Virus record (IMG/VR): IMGVR_UViG_3300031566_000136
Location: 1-40,733 of that record
DNA length: 40,733 nt
Origin: a virus
Reading direction: 5' to 3' (one strand)
The translations under genes were made by a program, and so were the position numbers. The notes under the pieces were generated by a model that was not told the origin of the DNA, did no database searches, and saw only the letters and a list, made by a program, of their open reading frames with translations. Positions 7,353 through 16,910 of this stretch are shown here, piece by piece; position 1 is the first letter of the stretch, and each line of letters opens with the position of its first letter.

Positions 7353-7801
7353 TGAAGGTAAGTGGCAGGCAAAAGAGAGCCTTAGAGAAGATAACAGGCA
7401 AAACATGGGATAGCTTCCATCCTGAAGCTGTGAGGATGTACTTTGATTTAACTGATAGGGGTATGTGGGGAAATGAGAAGCTGAAATACTTTTATGGTAT
7501 AGGATACTTGCCTGACAATCTTTCTCAAATTACTGGGATTCCTGAAGAGGTTTTACATGACTTTGCATATTTATATTTTAGACATAAAGCACATGGGCAT
7601 TTGGTTAAAGAATGGGCAATTGATTTCAGGAATGGCTTACTTAGTTTATTTGATTTCTTAAATCCTGAGATGGATGGACGAGAGTATCCTGAATTGTTTA
7701 TTGAACACGCCTTTGGGATTTATGAAAACGCTATGGGTTTTATCCCTAGCTGCTATCGGGGGCATCCCAAGACACCTTTGAAATATAGGTTAGGAATATG
7801 A
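7352..7801 (+). CDS. Hypothetical virion-region protein, 149 aa
   Basis: The ATG sits in a TAATG overlap with the preceding small gene, and the end overlaps the giant gene (ATGA at 7798). The protein is rich in aromatics (MYFDLTDRGMWGNEKLKYFYG; FAYLYFRHKAHGHL) and predicted helical, without TM segments or known catalytic motifs. Its place between portal and the giant ejection-type protein suggests a structural or assembly role, by position only. Confidence 0.6.
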   Translation: MKVSGRQKRALEKITGKTWDSFHPEAVRMYFDLTDRGMWGNEKLKYFYGIGYLPDNLSQITGIPEEVLHDFAYLYFRHKAHGHLVKEWAIDFRNGLLSLFDFLNPEMDGREYPELFIEHAFGIYENAMGFIPSCYRGHPKTPLKYRLGI

Positions 7802-10800
7802 ACGGGTTTACGCTAAACAAAGAAGATTTACTAAAGCAATACCGCCAGGCGAAAGACATTGATATAGAACGCCTCTTGTCGCAATACGGCAGTTCCCTGA
7901 AGGAAGTCAGGGAGATGTACCCGCAGTTGATGGCTTCCGTTCAGCAGAGGCAGATGACGACTGCCTTGCCGACACAGCCGTTATTCTTTACACCAAGCGA
8001 GACTCAACAGATGGGGCTCCAGCTTGAAGAAGGCTGGATGCTCAAGATGACTCCGGCGGGTGAAGGATATACCTCTAGCCTTATCACCCCTGAGAAGTGG
8101 GAGATTACAGAGAATGACCTTTATATCGCACCATCGGGGGAGCAGTATTCTAGGGCGGACATTGAGGCACTCCTGGCGATGCCCACAGGGGGCTTAACTC
8201 AACAGGAAATGCCATTTATACCAGCGACCCTGAGCATGGAAAACCTGACCGAAAAGGGCCAGGAACTATACGGAGAATATCAAGAGGCTGGTGGGGAACT
8301 GGATGTTGCGGGGTGGGTGAAAGAGAGGGAGCAGCAACAACTTGAGACAGAACAAATCTTCGGTAGGGTATTTCCAGACCAAGATATTGCGGAAATTGCT
8401 GACTATATCGAAGCTAACCCAGAAGGATTTATAGCTGATATACGGGAGATTGGCCGAATCCCCGATACTGAAGCCTTACTGAAAGCCCTATTCCCAGATA
8501 TAACCGATGAACAAATAGCTATGCTCTTTGGGGGCACAGAGGGCGTAGAGTGGGTAACGCCTGAAACTCTTGGCTTGCCAGAACCTTCTCCCTGGGACAG
8601 AAGCATCAGCGAGACAGTCCGTTCTCATACATGGTTTCTTACACCAGTGCGGACGGAACAGCAACTTATCGTGCTGGACATAATTCACAGGGGTTTACTC
8701 GAAAGTGAATTCATCCCCGATTATCAAAAGGAAATAATTAAAGGAACAGGCGATGTCCCGTCCATCTATCTAAGATTAACACCAGAGGAACTAGAACAGA
8801 TAGGGATTAAATTAGACCCGTTCAATGCGGAGTATCTCAGGGAACTCCAAGCAAATGAAACTAAATATGCCTATTGGGAATCAGTTTTAGAAGATGCAGA
8901 ACCGCCCTCTAGCTTTGGTGCTCAGTTCATAGCTGGTTGGGGCGATATGCTTAATACTGCTGGTGCTGCCTTTAATTGGTTAGGTGCTGATGGTATTGGG
9001 CAAATGTTATCGCAAGAAGGGCTAAAATACCAGAGAGTTACACCCCCCACAGAATGGCAAGGGGTATTCCATCCCAACTTTTGGACAAGCCAACTACCTA
9101 GAGCCTTACCATTTACACTTGCTCTTATACCAGCAGCGATAATAGGTGGTTATGCTGGGGTGAGCATTGCAGGTGCAGTAGGGTTCGGAGCACTTGGAAA
9201 ACTGATACTTGGCTCTCTCTTTGCTGCTGGACTTTCAAGACCCCTTGAAAGTGCATTAGAGGCGGGCAATGCCTATGATACAGCATTAACTCAAGGACTT
9301 TCACCAGAGGAATCTCACGAAGCTGCTGACAGTGTGTTTAATAAAAACATGGCTCTTATTGGGCTAGATGCTGCTGAGTTCTTCCTGGCCTTTGCTCCTT
9401 CACCCATCAAGGCAGGGGGTAAGTTAATAAAATACGCCATGATTGGCGGGAAGTTAGTTGCAGTAGGCTTATCTGAGGGAGGCGAAGAGTTTGTTCAGGA
9501 TATTATTACTCGACAGGCGTTAGGGGAGAAGATTGTATGGGATGCAGAGATGCAGCAAGCTGTAGCACTAGGCTTCACTATGGGTGTGGGCTTAGGTGGA
9601 GTTGGTGAAGTTTTTACTACAATTCAAACCCGCATAAAAGATAATCTCACCCCGGGGTTAACCAAAATCTTTGAGACAGCCAAGTTTGATGCCTTAGAAG
9701 AAGGGAAAACACCCGGAGCATCTGAATTGGCTGGGCTGGATGCCGTTGCCGAAACGGAAGAGGGCAAGGCACTGATTCAAGATATTGTTCAGCAAGTTCA
9801 AGAATCCGAGCAGGCAAAGCAAAATTCAATGTTTAACATCGGTAATATCGCCGATACGGAAATGACAGTAGGCGAGTTAGGACTTAACTACAACAAATTA
9901 CCCCAAGAGGTTAGAACACAGCTTGAGAGCTTCAAAGGCGGTAGGGAGAACTTTAACAATTACACAGTCTATGACTTTGCTCGGTTTGTCAATAATCAGT
10001 TTACAGGGATAGGGAAAACATCTGCTCTATTCCGGTGGTCTAAGAACTCCGAGATACAGAAGATATTTGCTTTCTGGGCGAGTGAGCGGGGGATTTTTAC
10101 CAGTGCTGAAGCCGATGAAATAACTAAGCAGATGGTATCCCAAGAACGCAGGATAATCACAGAGGTAGCACCTGTTACCCCAGAGGTTACAAAGGCAACT
10201 CTATATGATGCCGAAAAGCGTTTGGGAATGGAGGTGGTAGATAGGTTTGAACTTGACCCTATGAATCCTAGTAGTTTTGATGATGCTGTAAATAAACTTC
10301 TCTCTTATGAAAGCACAGGTATGCCAGAGATAGAAGGGCTACTTAGAAGAGATGCAGGTAATTTTGTAAATGCAATAAGGAATTTACAAGGCGAAGTGCA
10401 GATAGCCTCACCGAATTACAGAATAGCAATCCCCAAAGCCGAAGCTGGTATGCCAACAGAACCTAACCCCCGAGGCACAGTCCGCCATCCTGACCATATC
10501 AAAAGCGAAGAGGCAGGAAACATTGAACTGGCTAGAGAGTTCTATGATGCAGTTCCCAATAACGAACTAGATGTAGCTGCTACGGCATACCTTCAGGAAG
10601 GTGGTATTGACACCTATATTGCCAAGATGCCTGAGTATGCCGAACTAAAACTCCAGGCACTAAGCGATGAAGTTAGAGCGAATATCGCTGAAGTAGTAGA
10701 GGTTCAAAATTTTGGCCGAAATGAGATTGATGAATTGACCCGCCGTAAGTATGAATCTCCAGAGGAGCGAACAGTCATTGAATCTGAGATAGCTAGGCTC

Positions 10801-13800
10801 ACAAGCGGCATTGAATACCTTGATGAGTTAATACGGAAGCTCAAGGGTGGAGACAGATTAACCATTAACGATGCCGTTCATTTAGGAATGGCATTGCGGA
10901 AGACCAAAGGTGGCAAGCTGATACCCGCAGTAAGGCAAAGTGGGTTTTATGTCTCTGAGGACTTTGCCAACTATCCTTTCTTCCAAGATGTTGGTCTCCC
11001 GTCTGGGATGCTGATGGACACGATTCGACTTCTTCAGGCTGTAGATGGAGGAAGGTTTGCCGGGGCAGCTCAACAGCACATTCTCTGGCCGACACAAAGA
11101 ACTTATCTGGCATATCTTCAGTTTGTTGATAAAACAAAAGTCGAGGTTCACGAGCTGGCGGATAAATATGGCTTAACTAGGTTCGGAATGAAGAAGGCAA
11201 GGGAAGCTGCTGGCGATGTGATTGAATACATCGGTCAGGTTGAATCAATGCAGACGGCACAGGAGTTAATGCGAGATATTCCTGAGATTGCTGCACTCGT
11301 TAAGGGTTTCGACTCACAGACCCAGCAAAACATTATTGACTTTGCTAGGGAAGCGAGGCACTTCTTTGACAATATGCTGGATATTCAGAACCGGGCTAGA
11401 GCGAAGCGGAAACAAGAAGCAATCCCATACCGCCGAAATTACCGGCAATGGGTTACAGATACTAATCTCTGGGCAATGCTATTCGGGAGGAACAAGCGCC
11501 CCGATATAATGATGCAGTCAGTTCCTATGCCTGACTATATTAAGCCAGATGCACCTTTTAACCCCCGTGCTGAGGCTCGCAAGGGCGGATTAGCCGATTA
11601 CCTGAAGAAGCGTGATTTAGTCCAACTTATGTATGACTACTCTGTAACGGCGGGCAAGGACCTCTTTATGACCAATATCGTGCAGAACGGCAAGATACAT
11701 ACTGCTACTTTGAGGTCTATGGGGCATGAATCCTCAGCAGCGTTAATTGAGGACTGGATAAGTGAGGCATACGCTGGGGTTACGCCGAGCATATCAAGAG
11801 CAGCCAGGCGGATTATCCCTGGCCCCGCCTTGAAATTCGGGTTTTGGCTAAGGCGCCAACTTACAAGAGCGGTATTCCCTTTGAACTGGACATGGAATGT
11901 TTTTGTTCAGACCTCCTCGGTAGCCTTAACGACTACCCGATATGGAATGGTAAATACAATCCGAGGGTTAGATTACTTATTAGTTCCCTCTATTCACAAC
12001 CAGGTAAAGCAAAATGCCTATTCCTTAATTATTAAAAGTAGGCGAGGCGGTAAGGTTGCATATCAGGACATTGGAGCCAGGGTAGAGAAATCCCTAAGAT
12101 GGGAGGGTTCTACCCTTGATAAAGTGGAAAACATCGCCAACTTTTTAACCAATGCGATTGAAGATTTCCTGACTGGTATTTCCGTGAGAGCTGCATATCA
12201 TCATGGGCAGAAGCTAGGATATAAAGACCGAGCCTTGTGGGAATATGCCTCAGAGGGTGGGGCTAAGACTCAATCTATGTATAACTTGGAGAATCTACCC
12301 GGTATTCTGCGGAATAAGGAAGTTGGCACACTTTTCCCCTTTCAAACATTCTCGCTTGAGGTTTTCAATACGGTGAGAGAAATTAACCTTATTGGTGTGC
12401 GTAGAGTGGTAGGAAAGGCCGGTGCCTATGAAACTATATCGGCAACATCGGCAGAAGGACAGGCTACTATCCGTAATAGGACAGCGATGCTTCTACGTTG
12501 GTTTGCTGCTATGGTAGTCATTAACATGGTGGCGGACAAGTTTATTAACCGCAAACCCTGGAGATTAAGCTCGTTTATTCCCTTCTTTAGCCTGATGGGT
12601 GCTGGGATGGATTCTAACAACCCCTGGTATTTACCTATGCCACTTCAATATATGAACGATCTCAAAGGTGCGATAGATGATATTCTCAAGTATGACAACT
12701 GGACAGATTTAAGGCAATGGGCTACCCGGTATCATGTTCTTGGTGGGACCCAGATTAACAGGATGCTGGATGCTATAGAAGCATTGGTGCATGGGGAATG
12801 GACTGATGTTAGAGGCAAGCAATTATTTGAAGTCCACCCTGATGAATGGCTGACCGCCTTAACACGGGGTATTTATGCTACAAAGGGAGGCAGGGAATAC
12901 ATAGACCAGCTTAATGAAAAGAAGGGAGCGTGGTATGAGTTTCTTGGATTCCCATTGCCGGAACGGGTGAACATCACGAATGAGATAGACAATGAGCTCA
13001 CCAAGTTGGGCGTAGTGGATGAAGATGGGAGCATTTACGACTTCGGTGATTTTGTTTCAGCACTCAGGCAAATCAGGCAGCGTGTTGGGGACCAGAGATT
13101 TAATAAAGCCGACTCGCCCTTTATCACAGGATTCCTTGAGGCTGAAACAGTGCGAGGGGAATTTGAGGGTTTACCCTATCAGCCTATTTCCCTTATGGAT
13201 TCAGGGGATTGGGATTCCTGGCTACATTATCAAACACTCACAGGCGAGGAAAAGGCACAATTCGCAGAGGATAACCCTGAAGTCCTGCAAGAATGGCGAG
13301 GCAAGTATTATGCACTCTGGCAGGAATATCAAGCACTTGATACCAAGAAGGAACGAGAGGCTTTCTTGGAAGCTCATCCTGAACTCTCAAAGGATTGGCG
13401 TAAAGAATGGAGAACCACCCATCCTCAGCAGGATGCTATGTTAGCCTTCTGGGGCTTTCCTGGCAGATTACAAACAAGAGAGGCTTACAATCAGGTTGTC
13501 AAATGGGCTAAGGAATACAATGTTTCTTTGGAGTACCTGACAGCTTGGCTACCACCTGAAAACCTAGCTGATGACTATTTCGACTACTTGAAGTTATCCG
13601 ATGAGTTCGGTAGCAGTTCTGGTGAAGTCAAGTTATTCAGGCTAGAACATCCTGAATTTAATGAGTGGGGTATTGATGCTTATGGTTGGAAGGAATCAGC
13701 CTTGAAGGATGTCAATGTTGATGCCTTGAGGATACAGATTAAATGGAGAGACGCACAAGCTGAGTATGATGCCCTCAACACTACGGAGGCTAGAGAGCAA

Positions 13801-14172
13801 TACCTTAATTCTCATCCCGATTTCAGGGATGACAGAAACCGCATAAAGGCAATGGATTATGAAGTGCCCGAAAACTACATAGAACTCTATGTGGAGTATT
13901 ACAACTTACCCACTGCGGGTTATGACCAAGAACATTTCCTAATGGAACATGATGATTACTATAAGGATGTCTGGTTAGGAGTTCTGGGGAATCAACCAAA
14001 AGACTTTAGCAAGATACCGACTATCGAAGAGGAGAAATTACTCAACTATTATGACTCATTAGGGACTGGCACACCAAGACTTGAGGCTAGATGCAAAGAT
14101 GCTGCCCTTGATGCTGCCCTAGTCAAATTCAAGGGACTAGTGCCTGCGTATGGGACAGACCGATGTAGTTAG
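7798..14172 (+). CDS. Giant virion protein, putative DNA-ejection/LPD38-like, 2124 aa
   Basis: The largest gene of the phage, between portal and scaffold, where podoviruses carry internal ejection proteins. Residues 1-430 are soluble and acidic. Glycine-rich hydrophobic stretches at about 432-480, 517-561 and 587-609 could cross a membrane; two more lie near 1357-1385 and 1561-1582. The centre (about 1080-1480) resembles large polyvalent LPD38-type phage proteins. The last 320 residues hold five degenerate helical repeats with a core like Y-x2-L-x5-R-x2-[FY]-L-x2-HP-[ED] (about 1804-1841, 1842-1876, 1930-1964, 1985-2021, 2030-2064). No lytic active site was recognised. The role in genome delivery is inferred from position, size and hydrophobic segments. 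Confidence 0.7.
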   Translation: MNGFTLNKEDLLKQYRQAKDIDIERLLSQYGSSLKEVREMYPQLMASVQQRQMTTALPTQPLFFTPSETQQMGLQLEEGWMLKMTPAGEGYTSSLITPEKWEITENDLYIAPSGEQYSRADIEALLAMPTGGLTQQEMPFIPATLSMENLTEKGQELYGEYQEAGGELDVAGWVKEREQQQLETEQIFGRVFPDQDIAEIADYIEANPEGFIADIREIGRIPDTEALLKALFPDITDEQIAMLFGGTEGVEWVTPETLGLPEPSPWDRSISETVRSHTWFLTPVRTEQQLIVLDIIHRGLLESEFIPDYQKEIIKGTGDVPSIYLRLTPEELEQIGIKLDPFNAEYLRELQANETKYAYWESVLEDAEPPSSFGAQFIAGWGDMLNTAGAAFNWLGADGIGQMLSQEGLKYQRVTPPTEWQGVFHPNFWTSQLPRALPFTLALIPAAIIGGYAGVSIAGAVGFGALGKLILGSLFAAGLSRPLESALEAGNAYDTALTQGLSPEESHEAADSVFNKNMALIGLDAAEFFLAFAPSPIKAGGKLIKYAMIGGKLVAVGLSEGGEEFVQDIITRQALGEKIVWDAEMQQAVALGFTMGVGLGGVGEVFTTIQTRIKDNLTPGLTKIFETAKFDALEEGKTPGASELAGLDAVAETEEGKALIQDIVQQVQESEQAKQNSMFNIGNIADTEMTVGELGLNYNKLPQEVRTQLESFKGGRENFNNYTVYDFARFVNNQFTGIGKTSALFRWSKNSEIQKIFAFWASERGIFTSAEADEITKQMVSQERRIITEVAPVTPEVTKATLYDAEKRLGMEVVDRFELDPMNPSSFDDAVNKLLSYESTGMPEIEGLLRRDAGNFVNAIRNLQGEVQIASPNYRIAIPKAEAGMPTEPNPRGTVRHPDHIKSEEAGNIELAREFYDAVPNNELDVAATAYLQEGGIDTYIAKMPEYAELKLQALSDEVRANIAEVVEVQNFGRNEIDELTRRKYESPEERTVIESEIARLTSGIEYLDELIRKLKGGDRLTINDAVHLGMALRKTKGGKLIPAVRQSGFYVSEDFANYPFFQDVGLPSGMLMDTIRLLQAVDGGRFAGAAQQHILWPTQRTYLAYLQFVDKTKVEVHELADKYGLTRFGMKKAREAAGDVIEYIGQVESMQTAQELMRDIPEIAALVKGFDSQTQQNIIDFAREARHFFDNMLDIQNRARAKRKQEAIPYRRNYRQWVTDTNLWAMLFGRNKRPDIMMQSVPMPDYIKPDAPFNPRAEARKGGLADYLKKRDLVQLMYDYSVTAGKDLFMTNIVQNGKIHTATLRSMGHESSAALIEDWISEAYAGVTPSISRAARRIIPGPALKFGFWLRRQLTRAVFPLNWTWNVFVQTSSVALTTTRYGMVNTIRGLDYLLVPSIHNQVKQNAYSLIIKSRRGGKVAYQDIGARVEKSLRWEGSTLDKVENIANFLTNAIEDFLTGISVRAAYHHGQKLGYKDRALWEYASEGGAKTQSMYNLENLPGILRNKEVGTLFPFQTFSLEVFNTVREINLIGVRRVVGKAGAYETISATSAEGQATIRNRTAMLLRWFAAMVVINMVADKFINRKPWRLSSFIPFFSLMGAGMDSNNPWYLPMPLQYMNDLKGAIDDILKYDNWTDLRQWATRYHVLGGTQINRMLDAIEALVHGEWTDVRGKQLFEVHPDEWLTALTRGIYATKGGREYIDQLNEKKGAWYEFLGFPLPERVNITNEIDNELTKLGVVDEDGSIYDFGDFVSALRQIRQRVGDQRFNKADSPFITGFLEAETVRGEFEGLPYQPISLMDSGDWDSWLHYQTLTGEEKAQFAEDNPEVLQEWRGKYYALWQEYQALDTKKEREAFLEAHPELSKDWRKEWRTTHPQQDAMLAFWGFPGRLQTREAYNQVVKWAKEYNVSLEYLTAWLPPENLADDYFDYLKLSDEFGSSSGEVKLFRLEHPEFNEWGIDAYGWKESALKDVNVDALRIQIKWRDAQAEYDALNTTEAREQYLNSHPDFRDDRNRIKAMDYEVPENYIELYVEYYNLPTAGYDQEHFLMEHDDYYKDVWLGVLGNQPKDFSKIPTIEEEKLLNYYDSLGTGTPRLEARCKDAALDAALVKFKGLVPAYGTDRCS

Positions 14173-14183
14173 GCTATCGAAAG

Positions 14184-14375
14184 TTAATGAGGGGGACTCT
14201 CTTTTTTGTTGCTGTTTTCTTCACCCTCGCGATAATAATAACCCAGGGCAAATCCTACGACACTACCTACTAGTAGCCCACCAGCGACAAGGGTGAGTTC
14301 CCAAGATAGGTTTACAGCAATTATGACAAGAATAACGAGTAATAAAGCAATAATACGAGCTAGATGTTTCCGCAT
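14184..14375 (-). CDS. Small two-TM membrane protein on the opposite strand (moron-like)
   Basis: The gene is transcribed against the surrounding late genes. The 63-residue product has a basic N-terminus, TM1 at about 8-24 (IIALLLVILVIIAV), TM2 at about 30-48 (VAGGLLVGSVVGFALG) and a polar tail. It has its own extended -10 promoter 6 bases upstream, so its mRNA would be leaderless or nearly so, although AGAGGA lies directly before the ATG. A counter-oriented single gene with its own promoter is the pattern of a moron expressed from the prophage, for instance for superinfection exclusion. The function is inferred. Confidence 0.6.
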   Translation of the reverse strand: MRKHLARIIALLLVILVIIAVNLSWELTLVAGGLLVGSVVGFALGYYYREGEENSNKKESPPH

Positions 14376-14381
14376 TCCTCT

Positions 14382-14390
14382 ATTATAGCA
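14382..14390 (-). promoter_or_regulatory. Extended -10 promoter (TGC-TATAAT) for the leftward membrane gene
   Basis: On the minus strand a perfect TATAAT (14382-14387) is preceded by TGC (14388-14390), the extended -10 form. The only -35 candidate is TTGCCT at 14403-14408 with a short 15-base spacer. The ATG begins 6 bases after the -10 box, at the expected start of transcription. Confidence 0.6.
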
Positions 14391-14417
14391 TTATTGCCAA
14401 GTAGGCAACCCGAAGAT

Positions 14418-14446
14418 TTGACAAATCCTTACACATTGGTTATACT
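14418..14446 (+). promoter_or_regulatory. Strong promoter TTGACA-17-TATACT for the zinc-ribbon/HNH cassette
   Basis: A consensus -35 (14418-14423) and a 5/6 -10 (14441-14446) are exactly 17 bases apart. The start site near 14453 would leave a leader of about 7 bases before the ATG at 14460. It diverges from the leftward promoter at 14382-14390, and a terminator at 15055 closes the transcript. Confidence 0.75.
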
Positions 14447-14459
14447 GATAGGTAAGGAT

Positions 14460-14588
14460 ATGAAGCTAAAAATACCGAGATTGACCTGCAATCGTTGTGG
14501 TCATACTTGGATACCACGTCAAGTAGAAATTACTATATGCCCCAAGTGTAAAAGTCCATATTGGGATAAGGTTCGGAAACGAAGGTAA
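14460..14588 (+). CDS. Small zinc-ribbon protein, 42 aa
   Basis: The start at ATG 14460 follows GGTAAGG and lies just downstream of a strong promoter; upstream in-frame codons lie in the promoter and are excluded. The protein is one zinc ribbon: C-N-R-C-G-H-T-W-I-P-R, then C-P-K-C-K-S-P-Y-W, and a basic tail. Such rubredoxin-type microproteins are common in phages and archaea. It probably binds nucleic acid or protein. Its TAA overlaps the ATG of the HNH gene. Confidence 0.7.
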   Translation: MKLKIPRLTCNRCGHTWIPRQVEITICPKCKSPYWDKVRKRR

Positions 14589-15028
14589 TGCCCCAAATAG
14601 GCGAGATTAGATACGGAAAGGAAATTGGGCTTAAAAGCCACGCACAATTTATATGGCACGCTTGTGTAAACTGTGGAAAGGAACGCTGGGTCTTATTTCT
14701 AAGGGGCAAAGCAAATAGACTTAGATGCAGACATTGTTCTTACCGTGAACACTACAAAAACTTCAAAGGCAAATATGTAACAAATGATGGGTATGTAGCT
14801 ATATATGTAGATAGTAATTCTATTTTTGCCCCCATGTGCAATAGTTCAGGATTTGTCCATGAGCATCGTCTCGTGATGGCAAGGTATCTAGGTAGATGTC
14901 TTCACTCTTGGGAAGATGTTCACCATGTTAATGGAATACTCAATGATAATAGGCTAGATAATCTAGCACTACTACCCAAGAGTGTGCATGGCAAATTGCA
15001 TAGGGAACTTCAATTAGTGAACAAGTAA
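14588..15028 (+). CDS. HNH homing-type endonuclease, 146 aa
   Basis: An N-terminal zinc ribbon (C26-x2-C29 and C47-x2-C50) precedes an HNH_3-type nuclease core at about 89-130, with H-E-H-R-L-V-M-A-R, V-H-H-V-N-G and N-R-L-D-N-L. The fold is that of free-standing phage homing endonucleases, which cut DNA to spread their gene. It is coupled to the zinc-ribbon ORF and followed by a terminator, so the two form an independent cassette inserted between the giant protein and the scaffold gene. Confidence 0.82.
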   Translation: MPQIGEIRYGKEIGLKSHAQFIWHACVNCGKERWVLFLRGKANRLRCRHCSYREHYKNFKGKYVTNDGYVAIYVDSNSIFAPMCNSSGFVHEHRLVMARYLGRCLHSWEDVHHVNGILNDNRLDNLALLPKSVHGKLHRELQLVNK

Positions 15029-15054
15029 TAAAAAGCTAACAATATTTAGGATGG

Positions 15055-15079
15055 AAGGCTCGCTTAATGCGGGCTTTTT
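15055..15079 (+). terminator. Intrinsic terminator closing the HNH cassette
   Basis: AAGGCTCGC (15055-15063) pairs with GCGGGCTTT (15069-15077) around TTAAT and runs into T5. It ends the short cassette transcript that starts at 14453. Late transcripts from upstream would also meet it. Confidence 0.78.
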
Positions 15080-15134
15080 CATTTGGGGCCAGTAAATCAA
15101 AAATGCTGGCTCTAATCATTTTAAGGAGGTCAAA

Positions 15135-15824
15135 ATGTTGGACGAAACCAAAAAAGCTGAGAAGGATTCCCTCCAGGAACCTGGAAAGGCTCCAGCTAGC
15201 GAAGATGGGAATACTCCCGAACCAGAAGTTTTCACTAAAGCACAGGTAGATGAGGCAATTCAAAAAGACCGTATCCAGCGTGGTAGGGATGTCAAAGCAC
15301 TAACTGATAGGGAAGTCGGTCTTGATGCTAGAGAGGAGGCTATCAAGGCACAGCAAGCCGAGATAGACGAAATCAAAAGGCAAAGAGACGAAGCGGAACT
15401 AGCAGAGGCTAGGGGCGATCCTACCAAGATGAGGGCATACCAGACTAGAAAGAGCCGCGAACAGGAAGATGTGGAACTGAAAGCCCAAAGGGATGCTCTC
15501 AAGAAGGATAGGGCAATACTTGACCGCGACAAGGCTGAACATGAGGCAGAGGTTAAGGTGGCCAGGGAAACGCAACTGGAAATCGAAATCTGGAAAATTG
15601 CAGAAGCAGAAGGCGTTGACCCGGTAGAACTCAAAGACATGATGAAAGACTTTAACCTGACGACTGTTGAGCAAGCCAAAACAGCGGCCAAACGGCTGAA
15701 TAAAAAGCCGGTGGACGAGACTACCAAGAAACCTCTCATTCCTGTTACTGGTGTGACATCTGGCGGACCTGGGGAAAAATCCGAAGAGAAGAAGCTCAAG
15801 GAAAGATACCCCACAATGAAATAA
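15135..15824 (+). CDS. Capsid scaffold protein, 229 aa
   Basis: It lies directly upstream of the major capsid gene and is almost wholly charged helix and coiled coil (about residues 40-150, dense in E/K/R with heptad-like Leu/Ala). A flexible Gly/Pro/Lys-rich C-terminus ends KLKERYPTMK. This is the usual make-up of GP20/P22-type scaffolds, which line the prohead and leave before packaging. AAGGAGG lies 7 bases before the ATG. Long antisense frames opposite it are composition artefacts. Confidence 0.8.
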   Translation: MLDETKKAEKDSLQEPGKAPASEDGNTPEPEVFTKAQVDEAIQKDRIQRGRDVKALTDREVGLDAREEAIKAQQAEIDEIKRQRDEAELAEARGDPTKMRAYQTRKSREQEDVELKAQRDALKKDRAILDRDKAEHEAEVKVARETQLEIEIWKIAEAEGVDPVELKDMMKDFNLTTVEQAKTAAKRLNKKPVDETTKKPLIPVTGVTSGGPGEKSEEKKLKERYPTMK

Positions 15825-15843
15825 ACACAGGAGGAACACACAA

Positions 15844-16857
15844 ATGGCAACTTTAGGAAGCACATTTTTAACCCTTGCTGACTGGGCAAAACGAATGGCA
15901 CCGAGCGGGGGCATTGACGAGATAATTGAGGTTTTGGCCTCTTCCAATCCTATTCTTCAAGATGCTGCTGTCATGGAAGGTAACTTGGTGACAGGCCATC
16001 GTAGCACCCAGAGGACAACCCTACCCACCGGCTCATGGAGAATGCTTAATCAGGGTGTAGCCAGCACGAAGTCAACAACGGAACAGGTGGATGACACCTG
16101 CGGTATGCTGGAAGGTCTATCTCAAATAGATGTAGACCTGGCAATACTTAACGGCAACGAAGCTGCTTTCCGGGCATCTGAGGACGATGCTTTTATTGCT
16201 GGCTTAAGTGCTCAGGCAGCCACCGCTATCATTTACGGAAACACCAAGCTCAACCCTGAACAAATGCACGGCTTTGACCCACGATTTAAGACACTGGGAA
16301 CTTATGTTCTCAATGGTGGTGGTGCCGGGGGTACTAATACCTCGGTTTGGATTATCACCTGGGGACCGAAGACCTGTCATCTCATATTCCCCAAGGGAAG
16401 CCAGGCTGGACTAAAAAGTGAAGACCTGGGCAAGCAACTTGTACCCGATTCAACTCTTCTGGCAGATTCAAGCGCTACGCTCAATAGATACCTTGCCTAT
16501 GTTACCCGCTTTCAGTGGAAGCTAGGCTTGGCGGTAAGAGACTACCGCTATATTGCGCGTGTATGCAATGTTGATGTAGCACTTTTGACGGGTGATGCGT
16601 CTAGTGGTGCCGACCTGCTCGATAAGATGATAGATGCCTTCTATGTCAGACCAAGTGCAGACTTGGGCAACATGGCAAAGACATTTGTCTACTGCAACAA
16701 GACCGTAGCCAAATTCCTGCACAAGCAAGCGATGAACAAGTCTAATGTCAATCTGTCGCTGGACAACATTGAAGGGAAAATGGTTACTAACTTCTTGGGC
16801 GCACCGGTTCATGTCTGCGATGCTATTCACAGCATCGAAGCAACAATCGGGTCGTAA
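15844..16857 (+). CDS. Major capsid protein (GP20/BPP-1-like), 337 aa
   Basis: This HK97-fold capsid protein is supported by its place after the scaffold and by family-like segments: an N-terminal T-L-A-D-W-A-K-R, L-P-T-G-S-W-R-M-L-N-Q-G-V near 61-73, C-G-M-L-E-G near 87-92, V-R-D-Y-R-Y-I-A-R near 233-241, and C-terminal A-P-V-H-V-C-D-A-I. These match the GP20-like capsid group used by podoviruses such as BPP-1. An AGGAGG site precedes it. The protein builds the icosahedral shell. Confidence 0.88.
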   Translation: MATLGSTFLTLADWAKRMAPSGGIDEIIEVLASSNPILQDAAVMEGNLVTGHRSTQRTTLPTGSWRMLNQGVASTKSTTEQVDDTCGMLEGLSQIDVDLAILNGNEAAFRASEDDAFIAGLSAQAATAIIYGNTKLNPEQMHGFDPRFKTLGTYVLNGGGAGGTNTSVWIITWGPKTCHLIFPKGSQAGLKSEDLGKQLVPDSTLLADSSATLNRYLAYVTRFQWKLGLAVRDYRYIARVCNVDVALLTGDASSGADLLDKMIDAFYVRPSADLGNMAKTFVYCNKTVAKFLHKQAMNKSNVNLSLDNIEGKMVTNFLGAPVHVCDAIHSIEATIGS

Positions 16858-16910
16858 AACTAGAGAGGGGGGATTTCTCTTCTCACAAATAATATAAGGA
16901 GGAAAAACAC

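Noticed and set aside
13019-13444. 141-codon ORF in another frame inside the giant gene
   Set aside because: No ribosome site or family-like motif; the giant gene frame is continuous and coherent here.
15260-15947. Two long antisense ORFs (213 and 182 codons) opposite scaffold and capsid start
   Set aside because: They are Ser/Leu-rich mirrors of a charged coiled-coil gene, lack ribosome sites and show no domain.
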